Positions 49,485 to 60,026 of a stretch of 64,000 nucleotides of DNA are shown here, piece by piece. The notes under the pieces are model-generated. The model searched no databases. It worked only from the letters and a program-made list of their open reading frames with translations, and had not been told where the DNA came from. Within the stretch, counting starts at the first letter, position 1, and each line of letters starts with the position of its first letter. Made by a program: the position numbers and the translations under genes. This DNA is from Trichomonas vaginalis G3 (lineage: Eukaryota; Parabasalia; Trichomonadida; Trichomonadidae): assembly GCF_026262505.1 (NCBI RefSeq), contig NC_067204.1:25017300-25081299 (forward strand), in the 5' to 3' direction.

Positions 49485-49988
49485 TCACTTTTTTGACTTG
49501 ATTTGTGAAAAATCAACTTTTCGCAAGCCAAACCATGTACCACAATTACTACCAAAACTACTTTGTTCTTCCTCGATTTTATACATTCGGTAAGTAGATT
49601 CGGGTACTTTGTAAGTAGCCCATTTTCCTCTATTTTCAATTGGGGTGTTTGAATTAACATAAGCAATTTGATTCCAATCAACGCCATCATTGCTTCCTTT
49701 CAGATAATGATTCTGTAATGTACAGCATCCATTTGGTGCCCATATTCTATATCCAGTAATAGTCATTAATTTGGAAGGGTACTCAAATATCAGCCAGCCA
49801 TACATATTTAGTTTTGTATGCCACATACTCCTCGGATTTTTAATTATCAAGTCATATGGATTTCCAGGAAAACTTAATCCATCACAATCGCTACCCCCTT
49901 CCACCATTGGAGAAGACGTGATATTAAAAATTTTTATTAGTTCAACATCAGTGTAATTCTTTTGGTATGACTCAAAAATATAACTCAT
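49485..49988 (-). CDS. F5/8 type C (discoidin)-like protein A, 167 aa
   Basis: Galactose-binding-like beta sandwich that in this family binds sugars or lipids. Seen: MWHTKLNMYGWLIFEYPSKL, MTITGYRIW, NHYLKGSNDGVDWNQIAYVN, YRMYKIEEEQSS and a final WFGLRKVDF, in the order of discoidin strands. No signal peptide at MSYIFESYQKNY. It ends with SQIKSKK. The DNA beyond the stop still resembles the hydrophobic C-terminal tail of its three neighbours in another frame (FSIVC-type, SFT end), so this copy has lost the tail by a small frame-changing change just after VDF. Confidence 0.72.
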   Translation of the reverse strand: MSYIFESYQKNYTDVELIKIFNITSSPMVEGGSDCDGLSFPGNPYDLIIKNPRSMWHTKLNMYGWLIFEYPSKLMTITGYRIWAPNGCCTLQNHYLKGSNDGVDWNQIAYVNSNTPIENRGKWATYKVPESTYRMYKIEEEQSSFGSNCGTWFGLRKVDFSQIKSKK

Positions 49989-50467
49989 TTTATTTTGCTA
50001 TAGTTCGTTAAATTTTCATTTATTTTGTAGAATATCAATAAATTCATCAGTATTCATACTTATTGAATTGGTTTTGTTTCTCATCTTTCCAGTTATGCTT
50101 GACAAAACTATAGGCTCGAAAATTTCGAAATATCTATAAAAAGTCACAAAAATATGGCTTGTCATATACTTAAAATGAATCAGCATTAGCTTATAATTCA
50201 AACCATACCTAAAAATTGAAATTGAATCTTATACATCAATAAATCAACAAATAAAAAAACGACACTTTTATATTTATTATATTTTTATTATCACTCAAAT
50301 TTAGTTGATTAATCCCAAGACTTTTCTTTCACAAGAGGAAGATATGACCACAAATAAGGAAAGAGGAGGAGCTGCTTTTCATATTGCGACATTAACTTCA
50401 ATTATTAAAAATGATATGTAAAATTGATAGATTGATTTCTAAGCTTATCATTTATAATATCTAATTA

Positions 50468-51079
50468 TTAGAATGAATATGTAGAAATAATAAATAAAAC
50501 ATGTAAAAAATGAGACTGAGGGCAAACAATAGAAAATTTCATATCTTTTATATTACATTTTATCACGAAATCTGATATTTTTAAAGTTAAAAAATCAACT
50601 TTTCGCAAACCAAACCATTTGGAACATTCATTGGTGACTCCATTACTAGTTTGTTCTTCTTCAATTTTAAACAGACGGAAAGTAGATTCCGGTACTTCGT
50701 AGTTTACCCATTTTCCTCTATTATCATCTGGAGTGTTCGAATTAATATAAACTATTTCTGACCAATTAACCCCGTTATTACTTCCTTTCAAATAGTGATT
50801 TCGCAATGTGCAGTAGGTCGAATGAGCAAAGATTCTATACCCTGTTATTGTCATTTGTTTAGATGGGTATTCAATTATAAGCCATCCATATTCATTTTTC
50901 TTTGTATGCCACATTCGAGTAGTATCTTTATAAATCACATCATATGGAGTTCCAGGTATTGTCAATCCATCAAAGGTTTGAGTAGCCTTATCATATAAAG
51001 GAGAAGATGTGATGTTAAAAAAGTTTTTTAATTCTTCATCTCGGTATTTTTGCTGATATGACTCAAATATATAACTCAT
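50468..51079 (-). CDS. F5/8 type C (discoidin)-like protein B, 203 aa
   Basis: Full-length member: MSYIFESYQQKYRDEELKNF, MWHTKKNEYGWLIIEYPSKQ, HYLKGSNNGVNWSEIVYINS, FRLFKIEEEQTSN and WFGLRKVDF. It then continues as ISDFVIKCNIKDMKFSIVC and a hydrophobic end HFLHVLFIISTYSF that could be a tail anchor. Without an N-terminal signal, a cytosolic domain tethered to membrane by its C terminus is possible. Same strand and about 480-bp spacing from copy A. Intact. Confidence 0.75.
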   Translation of the reverse strand: MSYIFESYQQKYRDEELKNFFNITSSPLYDKATQTFDGLTIPGTPYDVIYKDTTRMWHTKKNEYGWLIIEYPSKQMTITGYRIFAHSTYCTLRNHYLKGSNNGVNWSEIVYINSNTPDDNRGKWVNYEVPESTFRLFKIEEEQTSNGVTNECSKWFGLRKVDFLTLKISDFVIKCNIKDMKFSIVCPQSHFLHVLFIISTYSF

Positions 51080-51689
51080 TTTCTTTTACTAATTTTCGTT
51101 AAAAACCAAAATAAGTTAGAGCTTTGTAAATTATCAATATCAACGAGCATTCCATCATACATACTTATTGCATTATGTTCATGTTCTATCATTCCCATTA
51201 TACAAGAAAATAATTTTTGGTATATATATTCGAAATTTCAACAAAAAGATTACAAAAATCTGATTTTTAATATATATAAAATAATTAGATATTGGATTGT
51301 GAGCCAAATTATATCAGAAACTTGGAAGTAAATGAAGTACATCAAAATATCTTGACATTTAAAAATGTCACTTTTCTAATATTACACTTTTTGGACGTTT
51401 TTCCGGGCCAACCTCAAAAATTCATATAACTATTAAAATGTATATTAATCTTTTTCATCGGTCCAAAACACTTCTCAACACATGGAGATTTAGATATATA
51501 AATATCGTCCAGAAGCTCGAACTGAAAAAATAAATCACATAAATTGATAGAATGTTATCTTGTGGCGAAGTAAGAGATGATTGTTTTAATTGATGTTTTA
51601 ATTTGACAATGAGAAGGATTGCTCATTAAATTTCAAATTCATCAACTAACAATCTACTAAATGATGTGAAAGACTTGAACATCCCACTC

Positions 51690-51880
51690 GATATAATTTT
51701 CATCTTAGGGAGAATTCATCCGAAAAAACTTAAGAACAAAGACGATATCATCGACGAACTTAAATCTCAATTGAAAACAAGAACTAAGATATTAATGAAC
51801 AGAATTGCAAAACCATAATCCCTCATTGAGATCATAGTCAAACTTAAATCACAGTTGAGTTCAAAAGTCCAACAATTTGC
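51690..51880 (+). pseudogene. Older relic of the coiled-coil gene
   Basis: Contains GAACTTAAATCTCAATTGAA, AACTTAAGAACAAAGACGAT and other pieces recognisable as the NASEELKNKDDINDGLKSQL segment, with deletions and many changes. It stands in the same position relative to F5/8C copy C as the fresher 48929-49372 copy does to copy A, so coiled-coil fragment and discoidin gene probably duplicated together. Confidence 0.7.
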
Positions 51881-51954
51881 TTTCCATCATTGGCCCAAAA
51901 AATGATCAGATAATATTGCATATCGTATATTCTCAATTGATACATTATTTAATA

Positions 51955-52562
51955 TTATGTTAAAGAATGTGTAGAGGTAATAAATAAGAAATGAAAAAAA
52001 TTGGACTGAAAGCATATAACTGAAACTTTCACTCCTTTGAAATTATCTCTGATTTCATAATTTGATATTTTTGTTGTTAAAAAATCAACTTTTCGTAAAC
52101 CAAAATACCTGTCACTTCCGCAATTACTGCCTAAATCACTTTGTTCTTCTTCGATTTTATACATTCGAAAAGTAGATTCTGGAACTTTGTACTTAACCAA
52201 TTTTCCTTGATTATCTTTTTGAGTATTAGAAGTAATGTGTGTTATTTCAATCCAATTCAAACCATCATTACTTCCTTTCAGATAATGATTTCCCAAGGTG
52301 CAGCATGTAATTGAAATAATACTATACTCAGTTATAGTCATTTGTTTAGATGGCATTTCAAATATCAACCAGCCATATTCATATCTCTTTGAGTGCCATA
52401 TACCTGTAGGATTTTTATTAATTAAGTCATATGGATTTCCTGGAACATTCAATCCATCATAAAAATTTCTGTATTCATACAAAGGAGAAGCTGTGATATT
52501 AAAAACGTTTCTTAGTCCTGCATCAGTATAATTTTTTGGTATGTCTCAAATAAATAACTCAT
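51955..52562 (-). pseudogene. F5/8 type C (discoidin)-like copy C, frameshifted
   Basis: The ATG at 52562 opens MSYLFETYQK, but one base is missing from an A run near 52540 compared with the other copies, so the frame ends after 16 codons. The rest is open from 52482 with all family motifs (IWHSKRYEYGWLIFEMPSKQ, NHYLKGSNDGLNWIEITHIT, YFGLRKVDF) and the hydrophobic tail FFHFLFITSTHSLT. A recent pseudogene, or an artefact of base calling in a homopolymer. Confidence 0.7.
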
Positions 52563-52999
52563 ATTTTATTTAACAATTAATTATCCAAAATAGATATGCG
52601 ACTTATTCATATGAACAGATTTACTATTATTTATATTTATTGGAATACTTCCATGGAAAATGCATTTTGTTCTACAATCTCGAAATCTTGATAAAGAAAT
52701 ATATAAATCTAACTAAATAACATATCTATAATAATTCAATATTGAATTTTCGTGCATGCTTTACACGATATTTGTAAAGTAATCATACATATCAAAACAT
52801 CAAAATATTAAAAATGTCACTTTTTTAACACTGTAGCAAAATACTCAGAACATATTTTTCACTTTTTTAATTAACAAAGACATTCAAAACTAAGGAATTC
52901 TATGAGTGTATACCAACTACAATTCTATATGCAGGAAGGCTTTTCCTAATATCTTACTATGATGTTACTTAAATTTATCGAATCCCATTTAATTTTATA

Positions 53000-53611
53000 T
53001 TAGTAATATGTAAAAGAATGGGATAAAATTATTAATAAAGCACGAAATATACTAGGCTGGAAGCAATATATTGATATTTTCTCTCCTTTGTGATTATAAG
53101 TTATATCAGAAATATTTGTTGTAAAAAAGTCAACGCTTCGCAAACCAAACCATTTCTCATTACTACAATAACTGCCTAAATCACTTTGTTCTTCCTCAAT
53201 TTTATACATACGGAAAGTAGATTTTGGGACTTCATAGGTTACCCATTTTCCTCTATTATCTATTGGAGTATTTGAAGTGATATGTGCTATTTCAAACCAA
53301 TTAATACTGTCATTACTTCCTTTCAGATAATGATTCTTCAAAGTGCAGCATTTAGTTTCTGTTAGGATTTTATAACCAGAAATAGTCATTAATTTCGAAG
53401 GATATTCAAATATCATCCAGCCATACATATCTACCTTTGAATGCCACATACTTGTAGAATCTTTAGAAATCAAATCATATGGAGTCCCAGGAATACTCAA
53501 TCCATCACATACTTCGCTTCCTTCATAAAGAGGAGAGGAGGTAATATTAAAAATATCTCTTAGTCCTTCGTCTCTATATTTTTGTTGGAACGATTCAAAA
53601 ATGTAACTCAT
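53000..53611 (-). CDS. F5/8 type C (discoidin)-like protein D, 203 aa
   Basis: MSYIFESFQQKYRDEGLRDI, MWHSKVDMYGWMIFEYPSKL, NHYLKGSNDSINWFEIAHIT, FRMYKIEEEQSDLG and WFGLRSVDF, with a C-terminal hydrophobic stretch SIFRALLIILSHSFTYY. Intact and the outermost of the four tandem copies. All four have Cys residues before the NHYLKGSN strand (CCTL) that could pair. Confidence 0.75.
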   Translation of the reverse strand: MSYIFESFQQKYRDEGLRDIFNITSSPLYEGSEVCDGLSIPGTPYDLISKDSTSMWHSKVDMYGWMIFEYPSKLMTISGYKILTETKCCTLKNHYLKGSNDSINWFEIAHITSNTPIDNRGKWVTYEVPKSTFRMYKIEEEQSDLGSYCSNEKWFGLRSVDFFTTNISDITYNHKGEKISIYCFQPSIFRALLIILSHSFTYY

Positions 53612-54343
53612 TTTCTTTAGCTAATTTTCTTCAAAAACCAAAAATAAATTTGTGCTTTCCGATGAATTAATATCAAAATATTGATCAATATTCATATGCA
53701 ATGAATTATACTCTATCTTCGCGCCCATGCTTGTAAAAGCATAAAAATCGATCTTACCAACTATATGTAATAATTTAGCATGAAATATTGGGTTAGCTGA
53801 TACATACTTTTCCTATTTAAATCATCAATATCATTTGAGAATATTAATGTCACTTTTTATTTATTGTATAGAAATGTCAAAATGCTAGATTTGGCTGACT
53901 TTTGTGGACATAATTTTGCATTCTGATGGTGGGAAGCCTTTTAAAAACGAGTTTTTATAAGTAAATTGTTTCAATTTCCATATTATATTTGTCAAAATGC
54001 TTCTGCAATACTAAATTGAAACATAATATATGATGCTATGCTATTGGTGACTTAAAATCCTGAATTTGCTTATTGGCATTAAAATTGTCAATCGATCGCT
54101 TACTGATGAAGAATTAAGACTTAAAGCATAAAGGTATTCCACAAATTAACAAAACTATCAAATAAAATATATCATAATTCTTAAAATTTCAATATCATAA
54201 TAATATCCTTATAAGATTAGCAATACAGTACATAAGTTCTTGATCAAATGATGACTAAAATGGAGTTTAGTTAAATAATAAAAAATTAATATTTCAATTT
54301 TTAATCTGAGAGTAAAAATCTAATGGTATATAAAACTAAGAGC
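53612..54343. other. Intergenic, no gene supported
   Basis: AT-rich spacer between the discoidin-like cluster and the lipid-transfer gene. It contains upstream sequence of copy D and nothing else recognisable. Confidence 0.4.
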
Positions 54344-55255
54344 TTATTCCTTCTTTGGCTCTTCTGGCTTAGCTTCCTCCTTCTTTGCTTCTTCAGCCTT
54401 CTTATCATCCTTCTTCTTGTCATCCTTCTTGCTCTTTGACTCGGATTCCTCATCCTTGTCGAATTTGAGCTTAGCCTGTTCATCCTGAACTTCCTGTTCG
54501 AGCTTACGGATAGCTGGCATGTCCATTGGGAACCACTGGGCAGCCCAAGAGAACATAGCACGGTGGGAGTCAAGGAAGACATCGTGGAATTTGCCCATAG
54601 CGAAGGATTCGACAGCAGACTGGATGCCGAACCATTTGAATTTGAACTTGACAATCTTGACGGCAACAATCATATCGCCTTCGTATGTGAGTGTCCACTC
54701 TGGTGGCTTTGTCTCGTCGCAGGTGTTCTTTGGTGTTGAAAGCTTAGAGATCTTGGCCTCTGGGCACTCGAAGTTGTGCATATCCCACTCTGGCTTCTCT
54801 GGCTTTGGCTTGGAGTTGACGATATCAAGGTAGAAAATCTGGCGCTGCTTAAGTTCTTCTGGTGTAAGATTAAGAGCATTATCTGGAACGCCTTTCTCGC
54901 GGTCGTAAACCATGTGCTGGGACTCGACAAGGAGGTAGAAGTCCTTGCCCATACCCTTCTGTTCGTAAAGTGTGTGGAAGTGTGGATATGAGTTGTGTGA
55001 CTTCTCATCGATGTGGAGGTATTTGTCTGGAATAGCCCAACGAATGGCACCTGGAACTTTAGACTTGAAGTGCATGACCTTGTGTGTGTACTGGCCCTTC
55101 TCTTCACCTTCCTGATATGGCTCGTTCTTTAAGATCTCAATGCCTTCGCCACCACCTTGGGTTTCACGTGTGCGTTGTGCACACATGTAAAGGTTACCAA
55201 TCTGGTACTGTGGAACGTTTGTTGGAAGAATAACACGATATTCGTAGATCTTCAT
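54344..55255 (-). CDS. Phosphatidylinositol transfer protein, class I, 303 aa
   Basis: Exchanges phosphatidylinositol and phosphatidylcholine between membranes, supporting phosphoinositide signalling. The match to animal PITP runs the whole length: EYRVILPTNVPQYQIGNLY, then TQGGGEGIEILKNEPY, GEKGQYTHKVMHFKSKVP (with the Thr and Lys that contact the inositol headgroup), NSYPHFHTLY, KFKFKWFGIQSAVESF and MFSWAAQWFPMDMPAIRKLE. I take ATG 55255 (MKIYEYRV) because animal PITPs begin there. The extra upstream codons (MKKKVHRLFK) are conserved with nothing. Unusual: a 45-residue Lys/Glu tail (KKDDKKKDDKKAEEAKKEE). GC-richer codons than its neighbours, as in highly expressed host genes. Confidence 0.93.
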   Translation of the reverse strand: MKIYEYRVILPTNVPQYQIGNLYMCAQRTRETQGGGEGIEILKNEPYQEGEEKGQYTHKVMHFKSKVPGAIRWAIPDKYLHIDEKSHNSYPHFHTLYEQKGMGKDFYLLVESQHMVYDREKGVPDNALNLTPEELKQRQIFYLDIVNSKPKPEKPEWDMHNFECPEAKISKLSTPKNTCDETKPPEWTLTYEGDMIVAVKIVKFKFKWFGIQSAVESFAMGKFHDVFLDSHRAMFSWAAQWFPMDMPAIRKLEQEVQDEQAKLKFDKDEESESKSKKDDKKKDDKKAEEAKKEEAKPEEPKKE

Positions 55256-57369
55256 TTTAAATAATCGATGGACTTTCTTTTTCAATCGCCGATCATAAAA
55301 AATAAAATTTAAATATCACTTGTTAATAATTATGAATACTTTAAATAATCCTTGATTGGTCGACTGAACATGATGAAAAAGTGACATCATGATATTGAAA
55401 TTTTTCTTGAGCGGAATTTTTGATTGACATCCCGATCGTGATCTAAAATTTTATGCCATTGGTATCGCATTTCAATATCAGGGCGATTTTTTAACAACAT
55501 AAAACATCGATTATTGATGGTTCACATTTTTGACATTGCACGACCAAAATCGTGATTTTCATAGTAATATGCATCCATCATCGAATCAAATGAATCATGC
55601 CAACACCAGAAACATACCTTGCAAACCATTTGGCTAAATGGTAACTTTTTGGACATTTTCCAATTAAAAATTGGTCAAAAATGCAAATAACTGCTTTTAC
55701 TAATTATATTACTTATGTTCTAAGTCTTTAAAATCAAATATGATCAATTTTGCCTTAAAAAAGGAAGAATTTTCATTGTTTATATTTTCAGCCTAACAAG
55801 TTTTATAAATTCGATATTATTTTGTCAATGCGGTATTAAGGCAATGGTAATTCTCACTTCTTTTGAAAAATTAATTGGCATTTTTTCTATTGTATCGTCG
55901 ATCCTTGGAATAAATACAAAGAATAATACTTCTTAAATAGGAATGTGTATTGCGAGTTCCGAATTTTAAGTTTAACTATTTTGTGCTTTCGCGAATTTTT
56001 ATTGACTTGAGCTATTCGTTATATTCTACCGCTTACAAGATATCTTTACAGTAATTTCCACCTATTTTGATTTAATAATAATGTTTTGAGGATGGTCTGT
56101 TGTCATTTGATTTTTTTATGGTTCACATTTTTGAAAACTATGGATAATCATATTGTTTGAGACTAATTATATAGGCGATAATTGTTATTGAAGAAAGAAT
56201 TTGAATTATTAAAAAAAAATTGAATTATTTAAAAGTCAAAAGCAAAATATATATGCCCTATACTCAACCTAATGAGAACTCCATAAAATATGTGGCACCA
56301 TTTTGAATACTATTCAGATTATAAAATATCCAATCATTTAAGAGGCCAAAAGAAAGTTATTTGAACATGCATCAATTATAAAACATGTTCACATTTCTAA
56401 AAATTTCCTTTTTTTCTGATTTTCAAGATAAACATACATTTTTTCCATCGAATTTAAAATTATTTAAGGGTGCACACGAGAGGATCATGTAAACTTCAGA
56501 ATTTAGAACCTTATTTTTAGGCATTATCTTGGCTACCTATTTAGGCTCGAAAAGCAAAAAATATCAAAAAATACAACTTGACTCCATTATGACCCTTTCA
56601 TGGAGGTAGTTTTTATCCGCTAGTATTTTCCCTTTGAATCTCTTTACAATTCGAAATCAAATTCAAAACTCAGTAGAAGAAAGGAATAATCGACTTACTA
56701 CGGTTGTAATACGAATAAATACATATATTTAATTATTTTTATTTACATAATAATTGTTTGAAGCTCATATTCCATCAAATTTTTAAATAAAAACATTAAA
56801 ATGTTGAAAATGTTCATATATTTTAATAGGGTTTTGGCACTTTATTGAGGAATTACTACATACATAGTCGAACTGAACTTGATATTTTGAAATTTAAATT
56901 ATTTATCAAAATTAAAATTTAACTTGAAATTTATAATTATTTAGTCATATTTTGCATAATTCTAAGTAGATTTTGTAAAAAATCAAGAAAGAAAAATTTT
57001 AACGTGCTTTATTTTTTCTTTTTTATAATAATACATATTATTATATAATTAACATATTCATAATGTTTCACCCTTTCAAAAATATAATCCTCCTCCTCTC
57101 AAATAAACGTACATACGGGTGGCCTCTTTTTTCAAAAAATTAAAATTTGAAATTTTGGGCTCAAATATTAGAGATTTTTTCAACCTTCAACGATATATGT
57201 TGTCTATATCAGACCTCCTTTCTTTTTGATACTTAACATTGTTCCTAAATCATAGCCGTTAAGGCTGTTCTGAAAATATTTTTTTTCGAAAAAATTCGAA
57301 AAAAATTCTTAAAATTCAAAAATCCCTTAATTCCTAAGGATTTTGGAAAAAAGTTTTTACATGAACATG
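55256..57369. other. Host intergenic DNA, no gene supported
   Basis: About 2.1 kb of AT-rich sequence. The only notable motif is TCCTCCTCCTCTCAAATAAA with CGTACATACGGGTG after it (57089-57122), which recurs at 59966-59999 on the far side of the transposon. No RNA gene seen. Confidence 0.45.
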
Positions 57370-57783
57370 TGTTACATATTAAGTTCTGTCAAAATGTAAG
57401 CTATTGAATTTTTTGAGAGGGAAATAATCGTCGAGGAAGTAAAAAGTGACGCTTTAGGAAATATTATTAGAAATATGAGAATAAATATATTTAGAAAAAT
57501 ATGTTTTTTTTTCAAAAATTGAAATGTTCATAGAATATTTTGAAATATGTAGGGAATTGAATTCGATAATATATGATAAACAGGATTTTTAAATTTCAAG
57601 AAAAAATAGCTTTTGTGAATACTTTTGAGAACTCTTGTCAAAGATCATGATTCAAATATATTAAAGAGCCAAAATATTAGAGATGAGTTCATAATCAAAA
57701 TTTTACATTTTAATTATTTAGAAAAACGTATTAACCTCAATAAAAAAATATCTCAAAGATTAATAGTTAATTTAGGGTTTCCT

Positions 57784-58215
57784 AGCTATCTAGAGGGAAT
57801 TGTTCCTTATGATGTATATATTTATAATGTATGCATCATAAGGAACAATTCCCTCGCTGAAGTGAGAAAACTTGTTCGCAATTGTTTATCATTTCGAACA
57901 AGTTTTCTCGTTTTTAATAACAAACTAAAGGCTATGAGGCACTGATTATATATTAGTGCCTCATAGCCTTTAGTTCCCAGTAGATAGCTGGGAAACTTTC
58001 TCCAAATGATAAGTTATTTAGAGAAAGTTTCCCAGCTATCTAGAGGGAATTGTTCCTTATGATGTATATATTTATAATGTATGCATCATAAGGAACAATT
58101 CCCTCGCTGAAGTGAGAAAACTTGTTCGCAATATCATTCGAACAAGTTTTCTCTTTTAATAACAAACTAAAGGCTATGAGGCACTGATTATATATTAGTG
58201 CCTCATAGCCTTTAG
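57784..58215. repeat. Four-hairpin array, 249-bp period, order A-B-C-D-A-B-C
   Basis: Hairpins in the first unit: A 57793-57855 (22-bp perfect stem), B 57864-57909 (15-bp perfect stem), C 57923-57975 (21-bp perfect stem, 11-base loop), D 57983-58039 (20-bp perfect stem). The second unit starts at 58040 and ends after C. Stems are shared with 43564-43877. Between hairpins only 3-14 bases remain. Confidence 0.93.
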
Positions 58216-58582
58216 TTCCCTGTAGAAAAGATCGAAATTTTATTGTGATTTTAACTGATCTATATTTCGCTTGCGTTATTTGAATCTTTTCTTTTGCATA
58301 TGTCATTCCTTTCACTTTTCGAATTTCATTTGCCTGCATGCTCTCTCGTTTTGGTTGAAAATCAACTCAATCTTAAAATGAACTTCTTCATTCTTTACAA
58401 TAAATTCAATTTTTTTCGAGATATATCTTTATCTACCCCTATGTGAGCTGCATATTCTTTCTCGCTAAATTCTTTTGATTCTTTAGAGCTAAAAATCAAG
58501 TTTAATAAAAATAATGTTTATTCATAATTTTGAAAACCAAATTCAAATTTGAATGAGAATTTTTGAAAAAATATAGAATATT

Positions 58583-59563
58583 TCAATAGTTTGGAATCTC
58601 TTCAACTTCCCACTGCTTATTAACACATTTTTTCCAGAGCGGTTTATCATCCTTGGTCCATTTCTTAAATTTGTTGTAAACCTCTCTTGGAGTGTATGGT
58701 CGAACTCCAATTTTTGGATGAGCGCCATGTGGCATGTCATTGTATTTTTGCCTGAATTCTTCCAATTCCTGATTGATGCTCTCAAATTCTGAAGACTTTG
58801 GAGCATTTTTGTCCAGTGATGGCCAGAGGCGTTCAATTTTGCCATTTTGACGTGGCATGTATGGAGCTGATTTTCTGATTTGAATGTCATAAGTACTCAA
58901 AAATTTTGTGAACTCTCCCTCATTTTCTTTACCGTTATCTGACCAGAAACAGAAAGGTGCTCCATATTTTTGAACTGTTGCAATTGCCACTTTTGAAGTT
59001 TCTGTTGAACTTTTGTTACGAAGCAATTTCAATGCTAACAAATAACGACTTTTGTCATCAATTATTCCATAAACCGGTAAAGTTTCTGGTTCTTTCAAAA
59101 AATGAATATCCACATGCCAGATTGTATTTGGAAGAATTGCTTCATAATCCACATAATATGCTTTTGGATTACTTTTATCTTTTTCTTTGTAAATTCCCAG
59201 AAATTTTGCTGCCTTAATAACTGCATTGTAACTGATTTGAAATTGTTTTGGATTCATATTGAGAGTCCAATACAATTTTTGAACCCCACATTTGTAATTT
59301 TCATAAGAATTCTGAACCTTCAAAATTAATTCTGGAGTTAATTCCTCTTGTGGAGGACCACTTTTAATTTTTGGTGTACCACCGATTTCTTTGAATGCTT
59401 TTTTGAGAGTATTTCTTGAAATTTGTTTGAAAATTGTAACATTTTGATAAGAATATGGAACTTTTTTCAAAACTGTTGCGTAAGTTAACTCACCACTTTC
59501 AAGTTTTTCATACATATATCTTACCCATTCATTTGGAATACGAGGTCTCGAGTTTTCGTTCAT
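58583..59563 (-). CDS. IS481/IS3-like rve transposase, 326 aa
   Basis: Cuts and joins transposon ends. Start MNENSRPRIPNEWVRYMYEK, with a helix-turn-helix N-terminal region (residues ~10-60), then an IS-type second helical domain (YENYKCGVQKLYWTLN, FQISYNAVIKAAKFLGIYK). Catalytic core: first Asp in IWHVDIHFLK, then VYGIIDDKSRYLLALKLL, second Asp in FWSDNGKENEGEF and Glu in MPRQNGKIERLWPSL, 34 residues between the second Asp and Glu. All three acids are present. C-terminal part YTPREVYNKFKKW as in integrase-like transposases. Intact, transcribed leftward toward the hairpin array. Confidence 0.88.
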   Translation of the reverse strand: MNENSRPRIPNEWVRYMYEKLESGELTYATVLKKVPYSYQNVTIFKQISRNTLKKAFKEIGGTPKIKSGPPQEELTPELILKVQNSYENYKCGVQKLYWTLNMNPKQFQISYNAVIKAAKFLGIYKEKDKSNPKAYYVDYEAILPNTIWHVDIHFLKEPETLPVYGIIDDKSRYLLALKLLRNKSSTETSKVAIATVQKYGAPFCFWSDNGKENEGEFTKFLSTYDIQIRKSAPYMPRQNGKIERLWPSLDKNAPKSSEFESINQELEEFRQKYNDMPHGAHPKIGVRPYTPREVYNKFKKWTKDDKPLWKKCVNKQWEVEEIPNY

Positions 59564-60026
59564 TTTTTTAACTTTACAAAACTGTTTATTTTTCAGAATT
59601 TTTAAATTTGAAAAAATCCATTCTATATCTGATAAATAATATATTATTTTTCAATCAAAATATTTTGATTATCATCTCAAAAGTGTTCTCAAAACCTAGT
59701 TTTTCTTATTTTGGATAATCTTAATATTTATATTATTATAAACTAATTGAACACTATATGTTTTTGTATACTTTTACAAAAAATTGATAGATTTGTGATA
59801 CTTCCCCCGACGATAGAATTGAATAGCTTACATTTTGACAGAACTTAATATGGAACACATGTGTATATTATATGAAGTATATTGATAAGGTAAAAATCAA
59901 ATTTTATTGCATATTCATCGAGAAAATAAACTAACGAATCCCTCAAAATTGAGAGGGTAATCCTCCTCCTCTCAAATAAACGTACATACGGGTGCACCCT
60001 TAATTGTCAGTCAATTCTATCGGCGT

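Larger units (their letters stand above)
57370..59857. mobile_element. Autonomous IS481-like DNA transposon with hairpin array, 2,488 bp
   Basis: Target duplication CATG (57366-57369 and 59858-59861). The left end reads TGTTACATATTAAGTTCTGT; the right end on the other strand reads TGTTCCATATTAAGTTCTGT. The inverted repeat continues for about 70 bp (AAAATGTAAGCTATT, then TCGTCGAGGAAGTA against TCGTCGGGGGAAGTA). Contents from left: TIR, array of four-hairpin units (57784-58215), and a leftward transposase gene (58583-59563). The rve-type transposase, TG ends and short duplication agree with the eukaryotic IS481/IS3-like group reported from parabasalids. The gene is open and both ends are present, so it looks whole. 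Confidence 0.88.

Noticed and set aside
57625-58339. Open frames over the 57.8-58.2 kb array
   Set aside because: They consist of hairpin stem sequence and have no independent support.
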